Assembly (NCBI GenBank): GCA_900321535.1
Contig: ONWJ01000031.1
Span: 1 to 6,757, forward strand
DNA length: 6,757 nt
Direction of reading: 5' to 3'
Origin: an uncultured Erysipelotrichaceae bacterium
Lineage (GTDB): Bacteria; Bacillota_I; Bacilli_A; RFN20; CAG-826
Below the pieces are notes generated by a model, which had not been told where the DNA came from, searched no databases, and saw only the letters and a program-made list of their open reading frames with translations. The first letter of the stretch is position 1; each line of letters opens with the position of its first letter. The position numbers and the translations under genes were made by a program. Shown here in pieces: positions 1-6,608 of the stretch.

Positions 1-660
1 CCAAGAGAAGAAGTCTTCGTTTCCACCAAAATCTGGCCGACGGAATACGAAAACCCAAATGCGGTGGAAGAGACATTAGAACGACTTGGACTTGATTACA
101 TCGATTTACTCTTTATCCATCATCCTTCCCCTTGCTGGGAATCAGGGTATCGCTTATTGGAGAAAGCCTATCGAGAAGGCAAAATCAGGGCTATCGGGGT
201 CAGCAATTTTGAAGACGGCGATTTCTATGAGCAACTCATGAAGATCGTGGAAATCAAACCACAGGTTCATCAAGTGGAATGTCATCCACTATTTCCGCAA
301 GAACCTTTAAGAAAGAAAACCGATCCAGAAGGTGCGGTTATCATGTGCTGGTTCCCGTTAGGAGGAAGAGAGCAACACGATTCTCTTCTTGATCACGAAA
401 CGGTTCTAAAGCTCGCTAAGAAGCATCATAAATCCACCGTTCAAATCTTGCTTCGCTGGCATGTCCAAATGGGATTTGTCCCGATTCCTGGCTCTAGCAA
501 TATTGAACATATCAAGAGCAACCTCGATATCTTCGATTTTGCTCTCGACGATGACGATATGGCGGAGATGGCAAAACTCAATCGCGGTTATAAAATCCAT
601 TATTATCGGCCAGGCCGACTGGAGTATTACGCAGCCACACCTCCCAATTACGAAAAATAA
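1..660 (+). CDS. Aldo/keto reductase, 5'-truncated by the window edge
   Basis: This is the C-terminal part (219 residues visible) of an NAD(P)H-dependent aldo/keto reductase, a cytoplasmic TIM-barrel enzyme that reduces aldehydes or ketones to alcohols. The reading frame is open from base 1, so the start and roughly the first 60-70 residues, including the catalytic Asp and Tyr of the tetrad, lie outside the window; the GTG at 64 is internal. Visible family motifs, numbered from the first visible codon, are the catalytic Lys10 in FVSTKIW, the catalytic His40 in LLFIHHP, GVSNF at 66-70, QVECHP at 91-96, a WFPLGG strand, and the cofactor segment IPGSSNIEHIKSNLDIFDF at about 162-180. The usual Lys of IPKSSN is Gly164 here, which may affect preference for NADPH. 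The gene ends with TAA directly before a hairpin terminator. The family assignment is secure; the substrate cannot be read from the sequence. Confidence 0.93.
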   Translation, partial: PREEVFVSTKIWPTEYENPNAVEETLERLGLDYIDLLFIHHPSPCWESGYRLLEKAYREGKIRAIGVSNFEDGDFYEQLMKIVEIKPQVHQVECHPLFPQEPLRKKTDPEGAVIMCWFPLGGREQHDSLLDHETVLKLAKKHHKSTVQILLRWHVQMGFVPIPGSSNIEHIKSNLDIFDFALDDDDMAEMAKLNRGYKIHYYRPGRLEYYAATPPNYEK

Positions 661-666
661 TAAAAG

Positions 667-696
667 AACGCGGATTCGCAGGGAATTCGCGTTTTT
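667..696. terminator. Shared hairpin terminator between convergent genes
   Basis: An 11-bp stem (667-677 with 683-693, one G-U pair at 673/687) closes a 5-nt loop and runs into five T residues at 692-696, a canonical intrinsic terminator for the aldo/keto reductase gene. Read on the minus strand the same hairpin, with one C-A mismatch, starts within the stop codon of the membrane-protein gene and is followed by a long T-rich run (complement of about 653-666), so it can serve both genes. Confidence 0.85.
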
Positions 697-2689
697 AACT
701 AGAGAATAGTGAGATTCCGATTTGCAAGATTCGAGGGGCTTGCAAGGCGATGATATAAAGGGCGTAATAGAGAATATCAAGCCCTAGTTTATGCTTTTCT
801 CCGGCCGGCTTATAGAAGAGGAAGAACGGTATGGTCAGGTAGAGGAAGGTGTGCTTGAGGTTCAATTCCAACAGGTCATGGATGTAGCTTGGGGTGAGAT
901 AGAAGATAAGGACATAGATCAACACCAAGATGCAAAGACCGATGTTCTTACGGAATTGCAAACCTTTCTTCTGCGTCGGGGTCATGCTCTTCTCGCTGCC
1001 AAATTGTTTCCTAGCCCTTCTTTCTAAGAAGAAGATGACAAACTCAAACGAGATACCGACAAACACGGCGGCAAAATCACGAATGAATAAGAAGTTGGAA
1101 ATCCAATAGGAAGGACCAGTTTGCGTGAGCTTGACGACAATAGAGTTTGCCGTGGATGCAACCGCGAGGGCCAAAGGCAAAATCGATAATCCGCGGAATA
1201 CTTTCCGGTTGATAAGCCATTCGGGTGGATCGGTAAAGAGGAAGAATCCTAAGAAAGCGAAGATACCGATGCCAAGGAATAAGTTGCCCGGTAGTCTCGG
1301 TGTGATCTCGGTGGTTAAGAACGATTCAGGTATTTCTAAGAAGAGGTCTAGGAAATAAAGAACCCCGCAGAGAAGCAAATAATAAACGATAGACAAAGCG
1401 AGAAAGACGATGCTGCTTACATGGAGATTGCGCTTCGTCTCCGCGACGATCTGCACGACCGAGATAACCAAGATAAAGGTACCGATTTCTGATCCGGCCC
1501 TGAAAATCCCGGATGCTCCGGTAGAAAAGGCAGCCCAGCCTGCTCCCCAAGCCCCGGTAGAAGAACGCTCTGCGATAAAGAAGAAAACGTTGGCGATCAA
1601 AATCAATATGAGACCAGCGCCGCGGAAAAACCATTCGCCGAAAATCGGCTTCAGCCCTTTTTCTCTTATGAATTCATCGAATTTTCTTCCGCGAGGGCCT
1701 TGTGGCTTGCCCATGGTCTGCGGCGGTTGGGCCGCCACTTCCATATCTACCCCGCTGGCTCTAAGCCGCTTTTCCTTTTCTTTTGCGAAATAGTAAATCG
1801 AACAAAAGATTGTAAAGGCGATAAACGGAACAAAGAAAAGACCTAATCCAGCCCCTAAAACAGGCAACAATAAAGCAGTGTAGATATAGCTTTGATAGTC
1901 TTTGAGATTTGCCTGCCATTGAGCTGTATCATGGACCCCAAAATGCGCTAGAACGTTTTTCGCTTTCGTCATGGCCGCTTGGCCTTCGGCTAAGAAGTCC
2001 GCTTTGACCTTCTCTTGATCGGAAGCGTATGGGTCGGTGTTTTGCTCGTAACGCAAATCAAGCTGAGTAAGAGTAAGGTCATCTCCAACGAACCCGAGCG
2101 CGCCGATTTGGGTGGCGACTTCTTGGCCGGTTTCTGTTTTGACGTTGATTAGTTTGATATCCCCGTTTGAATCGGTGAGATAGATTTCTAATTGACAGGC
2201 CGGTTGGGCTTGCAACGAGTTTTTATTCTCTGCTAACGCTATAATTTGATTGACGTCACGAAGGGCAACGAAAAAACCATGATCATCGCTGATTGTCGTG
2301 TATTGAATTTCAAAGCATCTGGATGTGACGGGTTGGTTTCCGACAGCGACCGTGTAAGTTTGGCCATCGAGATCTACTTTGGTGGAGGTCATCGCCTCGG
2401 GATCAATGGGGGTTCCAGCAGTGTTGCTTTTATATCCGGGGGTGCCAGTAGAAAGGACCTGGCTTCTGAAGCTATTGTATTCTTGGCCGCCGTCAAAGTT
2501 GGTTGCGTACAGAAAGGCGGTAGGGTGAACAAAGCAATGCACCAAAAGATAGAGCATTGCTATGGAGAGCGACCCGTTGACGATGACCACTTTTTTGGAT
2601 GTGAAAAAGCGAACGAGTTTAGAAAAAACCGTGGTTCCAGTGTTGACGATGACGTCACCTAATGATTTCTTCTGCTTCTGCTTTTCCAT
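695..2689 (-). CDS. Polytopic membrane protein with large N-terminal extracytoplasmic domain, unknown function
   Basis: I do not recognise this 664-residue protein. A basic N-terminus (EKQKQKK) precedes a first membrane segment at about 33-60. Residues 61-267 are hydrophilic and, by the positive-inside rule, should lie outside the membrane; they contain a Cys pair (C125, C165) that could form a disulfide. A second segment at about 268-302 returns to the cytoplasm and leads to a charged, Pro/Gly-rich loop (303-352). About nine further hydrophobic segments follow: roughly 354-373, 402-416, 423-452, 468-486, 499-520, 532-555, 582-600, 612-627 and 636-662. No ATPase, protease or transporter signature is visible. 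The ATG at 2689 keeps the basic N-terminus and first helix, but no Shine-Dalgarno is seen before it. It lies 33 nt after the MsrA-like gene on the same strand, so cotranscription is likely. Its stop codon sits in the T-run of the shared terminator. The CDS call is strong; the role is unknown. Confidence 0.85.
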   Translation of the reverse strand: MEKQKQKKSLGDVIVNTGTTVFSKLVRFFTSKKVVIVNGSLSIAMLYLLVHCFVHPTAFLYATNFDGGQEYNSFRSQVLSTGTPGYKSNTAGTPIDPEAMTSTKVDLDGQTYTVAVGNQPVTSRCFEIQYTTISDDHGFFVALRDVNQIIALAENKNSLQAQPACQLEIYLTDSNGDIKLINVKTETGQEVATQIGALGFVGDDLTLTQLDLRYEQNTDPYASDQEKVKADFLAEGQAAMTKAKNVLAHFGVHDTAQWQANLKDYQSYIYTALLLPVLGAGLGLFFVPFIAFTIFCSIYYFAKEKEKRLRASGVDMEVAAQPPQTMGKPQGPRGRKFDEFIREKGLKPIFGEWFFRGAGLILILIANVFFFIAERSSTGAWGAGWAAFSTGASGIFRAGSEIGTFILVISVVQIVAETKRNLHVSSIVFLALSIVYYLLLCGVLYFLDLFLEIPESFLTTEITPRLPGNLFLGIGIFAFLGFFLFTDPPEWLINRKVFRGLSILPLALAVASTANSIVVKLTQTGPSYWISNFLFIRDFAAVFVGISFEFVIFFLERRARKQFGSEKSMTPTQKKGLQFRKNIGLCILVLIYVLIFYLTPSYIHDLLELNLKHTFLYLTIPFFLFYKPAGEKHKLGLDILYYALYIIALQAPRILQIGISLFSS

Positions 2690-2722
2690 GAAAATAACGG
2701 GGATTTGAAGTGTTTTTGGAAA

Positions 2723-3169
2723 TTACGCACCATGATTTTCGTTACAGGGCGGGTTGCTTTTGAGGTAGTGTTGATGCTCGTGCTCAGCAGGGAAGAAGTT
2801 GCAGATTTTTAAAATCTCAACGTTATGATCTTTCCCAGCGTGCTCCACCAAAGCGACTTCAGCGGCGACCCCATCTAGCAAGTCATCGTAGTAGATGCCT
2901 TTCCTTTGGTAGGGGATTGGCTCGCGGCGAAGCGGAACGCAGTCGAGATAAAAGCAGACGATGTCATGAATCGAAATCTTGGCATCGTCAAAAACAAGTT
3001 TCACCGCCATGGTGGCTTGGGTGTTGCCATTTAGAACATCTTCATATTTTGGGAAAGCAACTGTGCTATTTGCGTATCCGACTCGAGAGTCAATGATCCC
3101 AGGGATGGCTTCAAACGCTGCTTGCAAATCGTGGAAATGGATGCCGGAAAGATAAATTGTTTTGCTCAT
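2723..3169 (-). CDS. MsrA-fold protein lacking the catalytic residues (not a functional MsrA as annotated)
   Basis: The 148-residue product aligns by eye with the core of peptide methionine sulfoxide reductase A. It keeps the IPGIIDSRVGYAN segment (22-34), the FPKYEDVLNG segment (39-48), a GIYY strand (91-94) and the C-terminal FFPAEHEHQHYLKSNP segment (125-140), which matches the family's F-x-AE-x-x-HQ-x-Y-x-x-NP. The catalytic motif GCFWG is replaced: residues 8-14 read SGIHFHD, putting His11 where the nucleophilic Cys should be and His13 where Trp should be. The general-acid Glu of the GHAE motif aligns with Met54, and the GND-containing loop that carries the active-site Asp is replaced by RREPIPY. 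Cysteines remain at 72, 77, 123 and 141, and histidines are abundant (HxH at 11-13, HEHQH at 130-134). The normal MsrA reaction is therefore unlikely. A metal- or ligand-binding role is possible but is inference. It is the first gene of a minus-strand pair with the membrane protein, and its promoter is probably leaderless. Confidence 0.82.
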   Translation of the reverse strand: MSKTIYLSGIHFHDLQAAFEAIPGIIDSRVGYANSTVAFPKYEDVLNGNTQATMAVKLVFDDAKISIHDIVCFYLDCVPLRREPIPYQRKGIYYDDLLDGVAAEVALVEHAGKDHNVEILKICNFFPAEHEHQHYLKSNPPCNENHGA

Positions 3170-3174
3170 GTCAA

Positions 3175-3198
3175 AATGATTATAAGGAAATAATCATT
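3175..3198. promoter_or_regulatory. Perfect 9-bp inverted repeat overlapping the MsrA-like gene promoter
   Basis: AATGATTAT at 3175-3183 is exactly the reverse complement of ATAATCATT at 3190-3198, with 6 bp between. The left arm covers the minus-strand -10 box (3179-3184) and the right arm fills most of the -10/-35 spacer. Most of it lies upstream of the expected transcription start, so a protein operator is more plausible than an RNA hairpin. The regulator is unknown, and the spacing does not match the 7-1-7 layout of Fur/PerR/Zur boxes. Confidence 0.6.
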
Positions 3199-3206
3199 AA
3201 AGTCGA
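3179..3206 (-). promoter_or_regulatory. Sigma70-type promoter for the MsrA-like gene
   Basis: On the minus strand a perfect TATAAT (-10, 3184 to 3179) is preceded by 16 bp and TCGACT (4/6 match to TTGACA, 3206 to 3201). The predicted start of transcription is near 3172, only about 3 nt before the ATG at 3169, and no Shine-Dalgarno is present in that space. The mRNA would be essentially leaderless. Confidence 0.6.
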
Positions 3207-3216
3207 GCGTGCGCGC

Positions 3217-3245
3217 GTGGCAAGTACGCGTTTACGCGTTATAAT
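3217..3245 (+). promoter_or_regulatory. Sigma70-type promoter for the beta-glucosidase operon
   Basis: A perfect TATAAT at 3240-3245 is preceded by a 17-bp spacer and GTGGCA (4/6 match to TTGACA) at 3217-3222. The predicted transcription start, near 3252, is about 2 nt before the ATG at 3254, giving a leaderless or nearly leaderless message. The -35 is weak, so activation or an occluding repressor is possible. Confidence 0.6.
3225..3240. repeat. Tandem TACGCGTT repeat / ACGCGT dyad inside the beta-glucosidase promoter spacer
   Basis: TACGCGTT occurs twice in direct tandem (3225-3232, 3233-3240). Because ACGCGT is self-complementary, the pair also reads as a dyad, ACGCGT-TT-ACGCGT (3226-3239). 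It occupies the space between -35 and -10 and touches the first base of the -10, a position expected for a repressor operator. A LacI-type sugar regulator would fit the neighbouring glycosidase, but that is inference; no regulator gene is in the window. Confidence 0.5.
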
Positions 3246-3253
3246 AAGCGAGT

Positions 3254-5659
3254 ATGACGAAACGAAAAAAGAAGACTCAACTAACGTTGAAGGAGCAATG
3301 CGATTTACTTCACGGTGAAGGAAATTGGCATATTGCCGGTATTCCTAGGCTCGACATACCGTCATTTGAAATGCATGACGGACCTGTTGGACTTCGATAT
3401 CTTGAAGAATCCTCAGGATTAGAGCTTGATGCTGATCGCGAAGCCGTTTGCTATCCATCTCCATGCTTAACCGCCTGCAGTTTTGATGTTGAATTGATGA
3501 AGGAACTCGGCGTTTCTATCGCCAATGAATGCCTGGCCAATCATACCAACATGATTCTTGCCCCGGGTGTGAATATCAAACGCAATCCGTTGTGCGGAAG
3601 AAATTTCGAATATCTCAGCGAAGATCCTTATCTTAGCGGGAAGATGGCAGCGGCCTATATCAATGGGGTCCAACAACAAAACGTTGGAGCTTGTTTGAAA
3701 CATTTTGCCTGTAACTCCCAAGAATCTCACCGCATGGTCAACAATTCCATCGTCGATCAACGCGCTTTGCACGAACTCTACCTGAAACCTTTTGAAATCG
3801 CGATTAAGGAAAGTGATCCTTGGGCGGTCATGTCCTCCTATAACAAAATCAACGGTTTCTATGCTTCCGATAATGATTATTTATTAAAGGATGTCTTGCG
3901 CAACGATTGGAGGTATACCGGTGTCGTCATGTCAGATTGGGGCGGCACTAACGATTTCATCGACTCCCATAATCATGGCTTGGATGTCGAAATGCCATGT
4001 GGCGACAAAAAACGCACCAATGAATTGATCAGCGCCTATCGTTTCCGTCGCATCACCGGTGACGTTATCACCCGTTCTTCTGACCGTGTCCTGAAGATGT
4101 ATGCAAAAGCATCTCAGGCTCGTTTCAAGAATTCTTTTGATTATCGTGCTGCTCATGAATTAGCGGTCAAAGCTGCCGCCAAATCGATGGTGTTGCTGAA
4201 AAACGATGGTTTGCTTCCTTTGCTTAACCTCAACTCCACCTGCGTTATCGGAGACCTTGCTCGCATCATGCGTTATCAAGGCGCCGGCAGTTCGCAAGTA
4301 AAACCAAAACAACTAAAGACATTCGTTGACTTAATCAACGAAGGAAGAGAGAAGCCAATTCCGTTTGCCTCTGGTTACTTCCTTGATCCAAACGAAGATG
4401 ACCATCGTGCGATGATGGATGCGGTGGACATCGCCTCAAGCAGTGAGTCCGCGATTGTTTTCATCGGACTTCCACCCGAAAGCGAAGCTGAAGGCATCGA
4501 TCGCGAGAATATGCTTCTTCCTGAAGATCAGCTCGCGATGTTAGAAGCGGTCTCGGAAGTAAATAGCAATATTGTTGTCGTTCTTTGTTGTGGATCTCCA
4601 ACCGAGCTACCGTTCCTTAAAAACGTAAAAGCCGTTTTGCTTGCTTATCTTGGCGGAGAAGGCTTATCCGAAGCTGTTTTGAAAATCCTTACCGGCAAAG
4701 TTTGCCCAAGCGGCAAACTAGCAGAAACCTGGCCAATTCACCTTATGGATGTTCCTTCCTTTGGGTTTTATCCGGGATTTGCAGACTTTTCGCTATATCG
4801 AGAATCTATTTTCGTCGGATATCGTTACTATTTAACCTGCGATAAGCCGGTGAATTTCCCCTTTGGTCATGGGCTGTCTTACGCGACATTTGATCAGTCG
4901 TTGACACTATCTGGAACCTCTTTGAAAGGTAGGGATTCGATCGTGGCCAAAGTCACGGTGACGAACACTAGCAAAATCGATGCTGAGAAGGTCATCCAGC
5001 TTTATGCGGAGCCTCGTCGCGGAGAAGTGTTTAAAGCCTTGCGCACGCTTATTGGTTTCACTAAGGTCTCGCTTAAAGCCCACGAAACCAAAACCGTGAA
5101 TTTCACGTTGGACCTTTCGACATTTGCTCATTTCGACATCGAGTCGAAGAGCTTCCAAACGGAATCAGATTCTTATTTGATCGAACTATGCGAATCTAGC
5201 GCCGAAGTCGTGGCTTCGGTCTCTTTGTCGGTACGCGAGAAAACATATGAGTCTTTGCAGGCTGTTATGCCAGCCTACTACAATCTGCCTAAAGATGGTT
5301 TCCTTCTTGCCGATGATTCCTTCGAAGCTTTGCTTGGAGGACAAGAGATTCCAACTGCAACGGACCGCAAGTCTCGTCCATTTACCTTGAACTCCACGAT
5401 TTCTGACATTTCATGGACCTGGATTGGCAAACAGATTATCAAAACGTTTGAAAAATCCGTTGGTGTGCCTCCAAATAGTCCGAATGGGAAGGCCATCTAT
5501 GCCTCACTTTATGGCACTCCGATTCGTAACCTCGGCATGGGAGGGGCTAAATTTGCTAGTCCGCGTTTCATCGCATCGGTTTTATCAATGGCCAATGGAC
5601 ATTTCGTTAAAGGCGCGTTCCAATTCCTTTTCAGTGGCAGCCTTTCAAAAAAAGGATAG
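3254..5659 (+). CDS. Glycoside hydrolase family 3 beta-glucosidase, cytoplasmic
   Basis: This 801-residue protein is a family 3 glycoside hydrolase that removes terminal, non-reducing beta-linked sugars (most likely glucose) with retention. The barrel domain begins at once (residues 10-50: LTLKEQCDLL...MHDGPVGLR) and carries GRNFEYLSEDP (115-125), KHFACNSQE (149-157) and the nucleophile Asp228 in VMSDWGG. The alpha/beta sandwich runs from about 305 (SMVLLKNDGLLPL) through EAEGIDRENMLLPEDQ, where Glu411 or Glu413 is the probable acid/base, to GGEGLSEAVLKILTGKVCPSGKLAETWP and FGHGLSYATF (537-546). A fibronectin III-like domain follows (about 560-655), then a C-terminal extension (about 665-801), which from memory many Bacillota homologues also have. 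There is no signal peptide, so it should act on imported oligosaccharides. The start is tightly fixed: an in-frame TAA at 3245 bounds it upstream and the family N-terminus bounds it downstream. No Shine-Dalgarno is present. A beta-xylosidase or arabinosidase activity cannot be excluded. Confidence 0.95.
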   Translation: MTKRKKKTQLTLKEQCDLLHGEGNWHIAGIPRLDIPSFEMHDGPVGLRYLEESSGLELDADREAVCYPSPCLTACSFDVELMKELGVSIANECLANHTNMILAPGVNIKRNPLCGRNFEYLSEDPYLSGKMAAAYINGVQQQNVGACLKHFACNSQESHRMVNNSIVDQRALHELYLKPFEIAIKESDPWAVMSSYNKINGFYASDNDYLLKDVLRNDWRYTGVVMSDWGGTNDFIDSHNHGLDVEMPCGDKKRTNELISAYRFRRITGDVITRSSDRVLKMYAKASQARFKNSFDYRAAHELAVKAAAKSMVLLKNDGLLPLLNLNSTCVIGDLARIMRYQGAGSSQVKPKQLKTFVDLINEGREKPIPFASGYFLDPNEDDHRAMMDAVDIASSSESAIVFIGLPPESEAEGIDRENMLLPEDQLAMLEAVSEVNSNIVVVLCCGSPTELPFLKNVKAVLLAYLGGEGLSEAVLKILTGKVCPSGKLAETWPIHLMDVPSFGFYPGFADFSLYRESIFVGYRYYLTCDKPVNFPFGHGLSYATFDQSLTLSGTSLKGRDSIVAKVTVTNTSKIDAEKVIQLYAEPRRGEVFKALRTLIGFTKVSLKAHETKTVNFTLDLSTFAHFDIESKSFQTESDSYLIELCESSAEVVASVSLSVREKTYESLQAVMPAYYNLPKDGFLLADDSFEALLGGQEIPTATDRKSRPFTLNSTISDISWTWIGKQIIKTFEKSVGVPPNSPNGKAIYASLYGTPIRNLGMGGAKFASPRFIASVLSMANGHFVKGAFQFLFSGSLSKKG
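5651..5656 (+). promoter_or_regulatory. Ribosome binding site of the alpha/beta hydrolase gene
   Basis: AAAGGA lies 7 nt before the ATG at 5664 and overlaps the last two sense codons of the beta-glucosidase gene. It supports this start and contrasts with the two genes of the divergent region, which have no such site. Confidence 0.6.
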
Positions 5660-5663
5660 TTAG

Positions 5664-6590
5664 ATGCTTTCGTTCATTGTTGGAAAAGCCATTCATTCTA
5701 ATTTTGCCCTTCGTTATGATGGCAATCCGAAGCTTCGTTATGAAACGGCAGAGGAAGCAGGGTGCAACAGCAAGCCCTTTTCCTTTTATAGCGGCAAGAA
5801 CCTTCTCCGAGGCGAAAAACTCTACGTTGGGGATATCGCCAAGTGCCAGAAGGCTTTGGTCTTTTTTCATGGCATAGGTGCTGGACATACGGCTTATACC
5901 TTAGAGTTATCCTTTTTTGCGAAGAAGGGGTATTTGGTGTATGCCTTTGATAACACCGGATGCATGTGGTCAGAAGGCAAAGAAGTAGGGGACTTAGCGC
6001 AATCCGTGGGGGACGTGAATGCGTTTTTCACTTATCTGAAGCAAGATAAAGACTTTCATGGGCAGCCTCTTTTTGCGTTAGGCCACTCCTGGGGCGGCGT
6101 CAGCGTTTTGCATTGCCTCAACGAAGATATCCCTGTCTTAAAGTGTGTTTCTTTAAGCGGTGCGACGCCTTTGGTGGACTTCTATACATCCGCCGAAAAG
6201 AAGATGCCTGACTGGTTGAAAAAACCTATCGCCGCTTATCTCAAGCGCAAGTACGGCAAAGCGGTTGTGGAAGACATCAATCTTTTAACAACCACCAAAA
6301 AGCCTTTCCTATATCTTTATGGGGATCAAGACGACCTTGTGCTTCGCTCCTCTTCTCACCTAACGATAGGGAAGTACGCAAAAACCAATTCCTGTGTTGA
6401 AATAAGGCCCATCAAAGGGAAAAGACATAATTCTTATTGGACCGAGAAAACGGAACTATATATCCAAGAGCTTGTCGGAAAGAAAAAATATACCTCTTTG
6501 AAGTGCGATCCATCAGTAGAATTCTCGCTCGACTTCATCAAAGACGATCCCGCCGTAATGAATTACATATTCGACTTTTACGAACGGTGA
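5664..6590 (+). CDS. Serine alpha/beta hydrolase (lysophospholipase/S33-like)
   Basis: The 308-residue product has the full catalytic layout of an alpha/beta hydrolase of the Hydrolase_4/monoacylglycerol-lipase type. FFHGIGAGH (67-75) forms the oxyanion region, the strand YLVYAFDNTG (90-99) follows, the nucleophile is Ser142 in GHSWGG, the acid is Asp221 or a neighbour in LYGDQDD, and the catalytic His is His255 in KGKRHNSYW. A short lid or cap lies at about 170-205. No signal peptide or lipobox is evident, so it should be cytoplasmic; the first residues are only mildly hydrophobic. The gene starts 4 nt after the beta-glucosidase stop, with its own AAAGGA site, so the two are cotranscribed and perhaps translationally coupled. 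The pairing suggests, without proof, a role in deacylating sugar esters; a lipid or peptide substrate is equally possible. The C-terminal DPAVMNYIFDFYER tail looks complete and the gene ends with TGA 18 nt before a tRNA. Confidence 0.9.
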   Translation: MLSFIVGKAIHSNFALRYDGNPKLRYETAEEAGCNSKPFSFYSGKNLLRGEKLYVGDIAKCQKALVFFHGIGAGHTAYTLELSFFAKKGYLVYAFDNTGCMWSEGKEVGDLAQSVGDVNAFFTYLKQDKDFHGQPLFALGHSWGGVSVLHCLNEDIPVLKCVSLSGATPLVDFYTSAEKKMPDWLKKPIAAYLKRKYGKAVVEDINLLTTTKKPFLYLYGDQDDLVLRSSSHLTIGKYAKTNSCVEIRPIKGKRHNSYWTEKTELYIQELVGKKKYTSLKCDPSVEFSLDFIKDDPAVMNYIFDFYER

Positions 6591-6599
6591 GTATATAGT
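6571..6599 (+). promoter_or_regulatory. Probable promoter of the tRNA-Leu gene
   Basis: TCGACT (4/6 to the -35 consensus, 6571-6576) lies within the last codons of the hydrolase gene. After a 17-bp spacer comes TATAGT (5/6 to the -10, 6594-6599). The predicted start, near 6606, is about 3 nt before the mature tRNA end. The -35 hexamer is identical to that proposed for the MsrA-like gene. Read-through from the upstream operon is also possible because no terminator separates the two. Confidence 0.5.
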
Positions 6600-6608
6600 T
6601 ATGCCCGT

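Noticed and set aside
406..780. Open frames antisense to or overlapping the aldo/keto reductase (406-780 minus, 461-709 plus)
   Set aside because: They lie over a clear family member, their translations show no motif, and they have no ribosome binding site.
791..2662. Several open frames on either strand across the membrane-protein gene (791-1027, 1125-1358, 1326-1634, 1410-1793, 2246-2662)
   Set aside because: The translations are low-complexity Arg/Lys- or Ser-rich shadows of the hydrophobic coding sequence. The 664-residue frame is long, has ordered helices, and is bounded by a terminator.
3175..3198. Fur/PerR/Zur-type box
   Set aside because: The half-sites resemble such boxes in AT content, but those boxes are 7-1-7 dyads, whereas this one is 9-6-9 and lacks the central match.
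3467..5496. Minus-strand open frames inside the beta-glucosidase gene
   Set aside because: GH3 motifs cover the whole sense frame; the antisense products have no recognisable features.
5424..5888. Overlapping small frames at the glycosidase/hydrolase junction
   Set aside because: They are shadows of two well-supported genes, and the real junction is explained by a 4-nt gap with a ribosome binding site.
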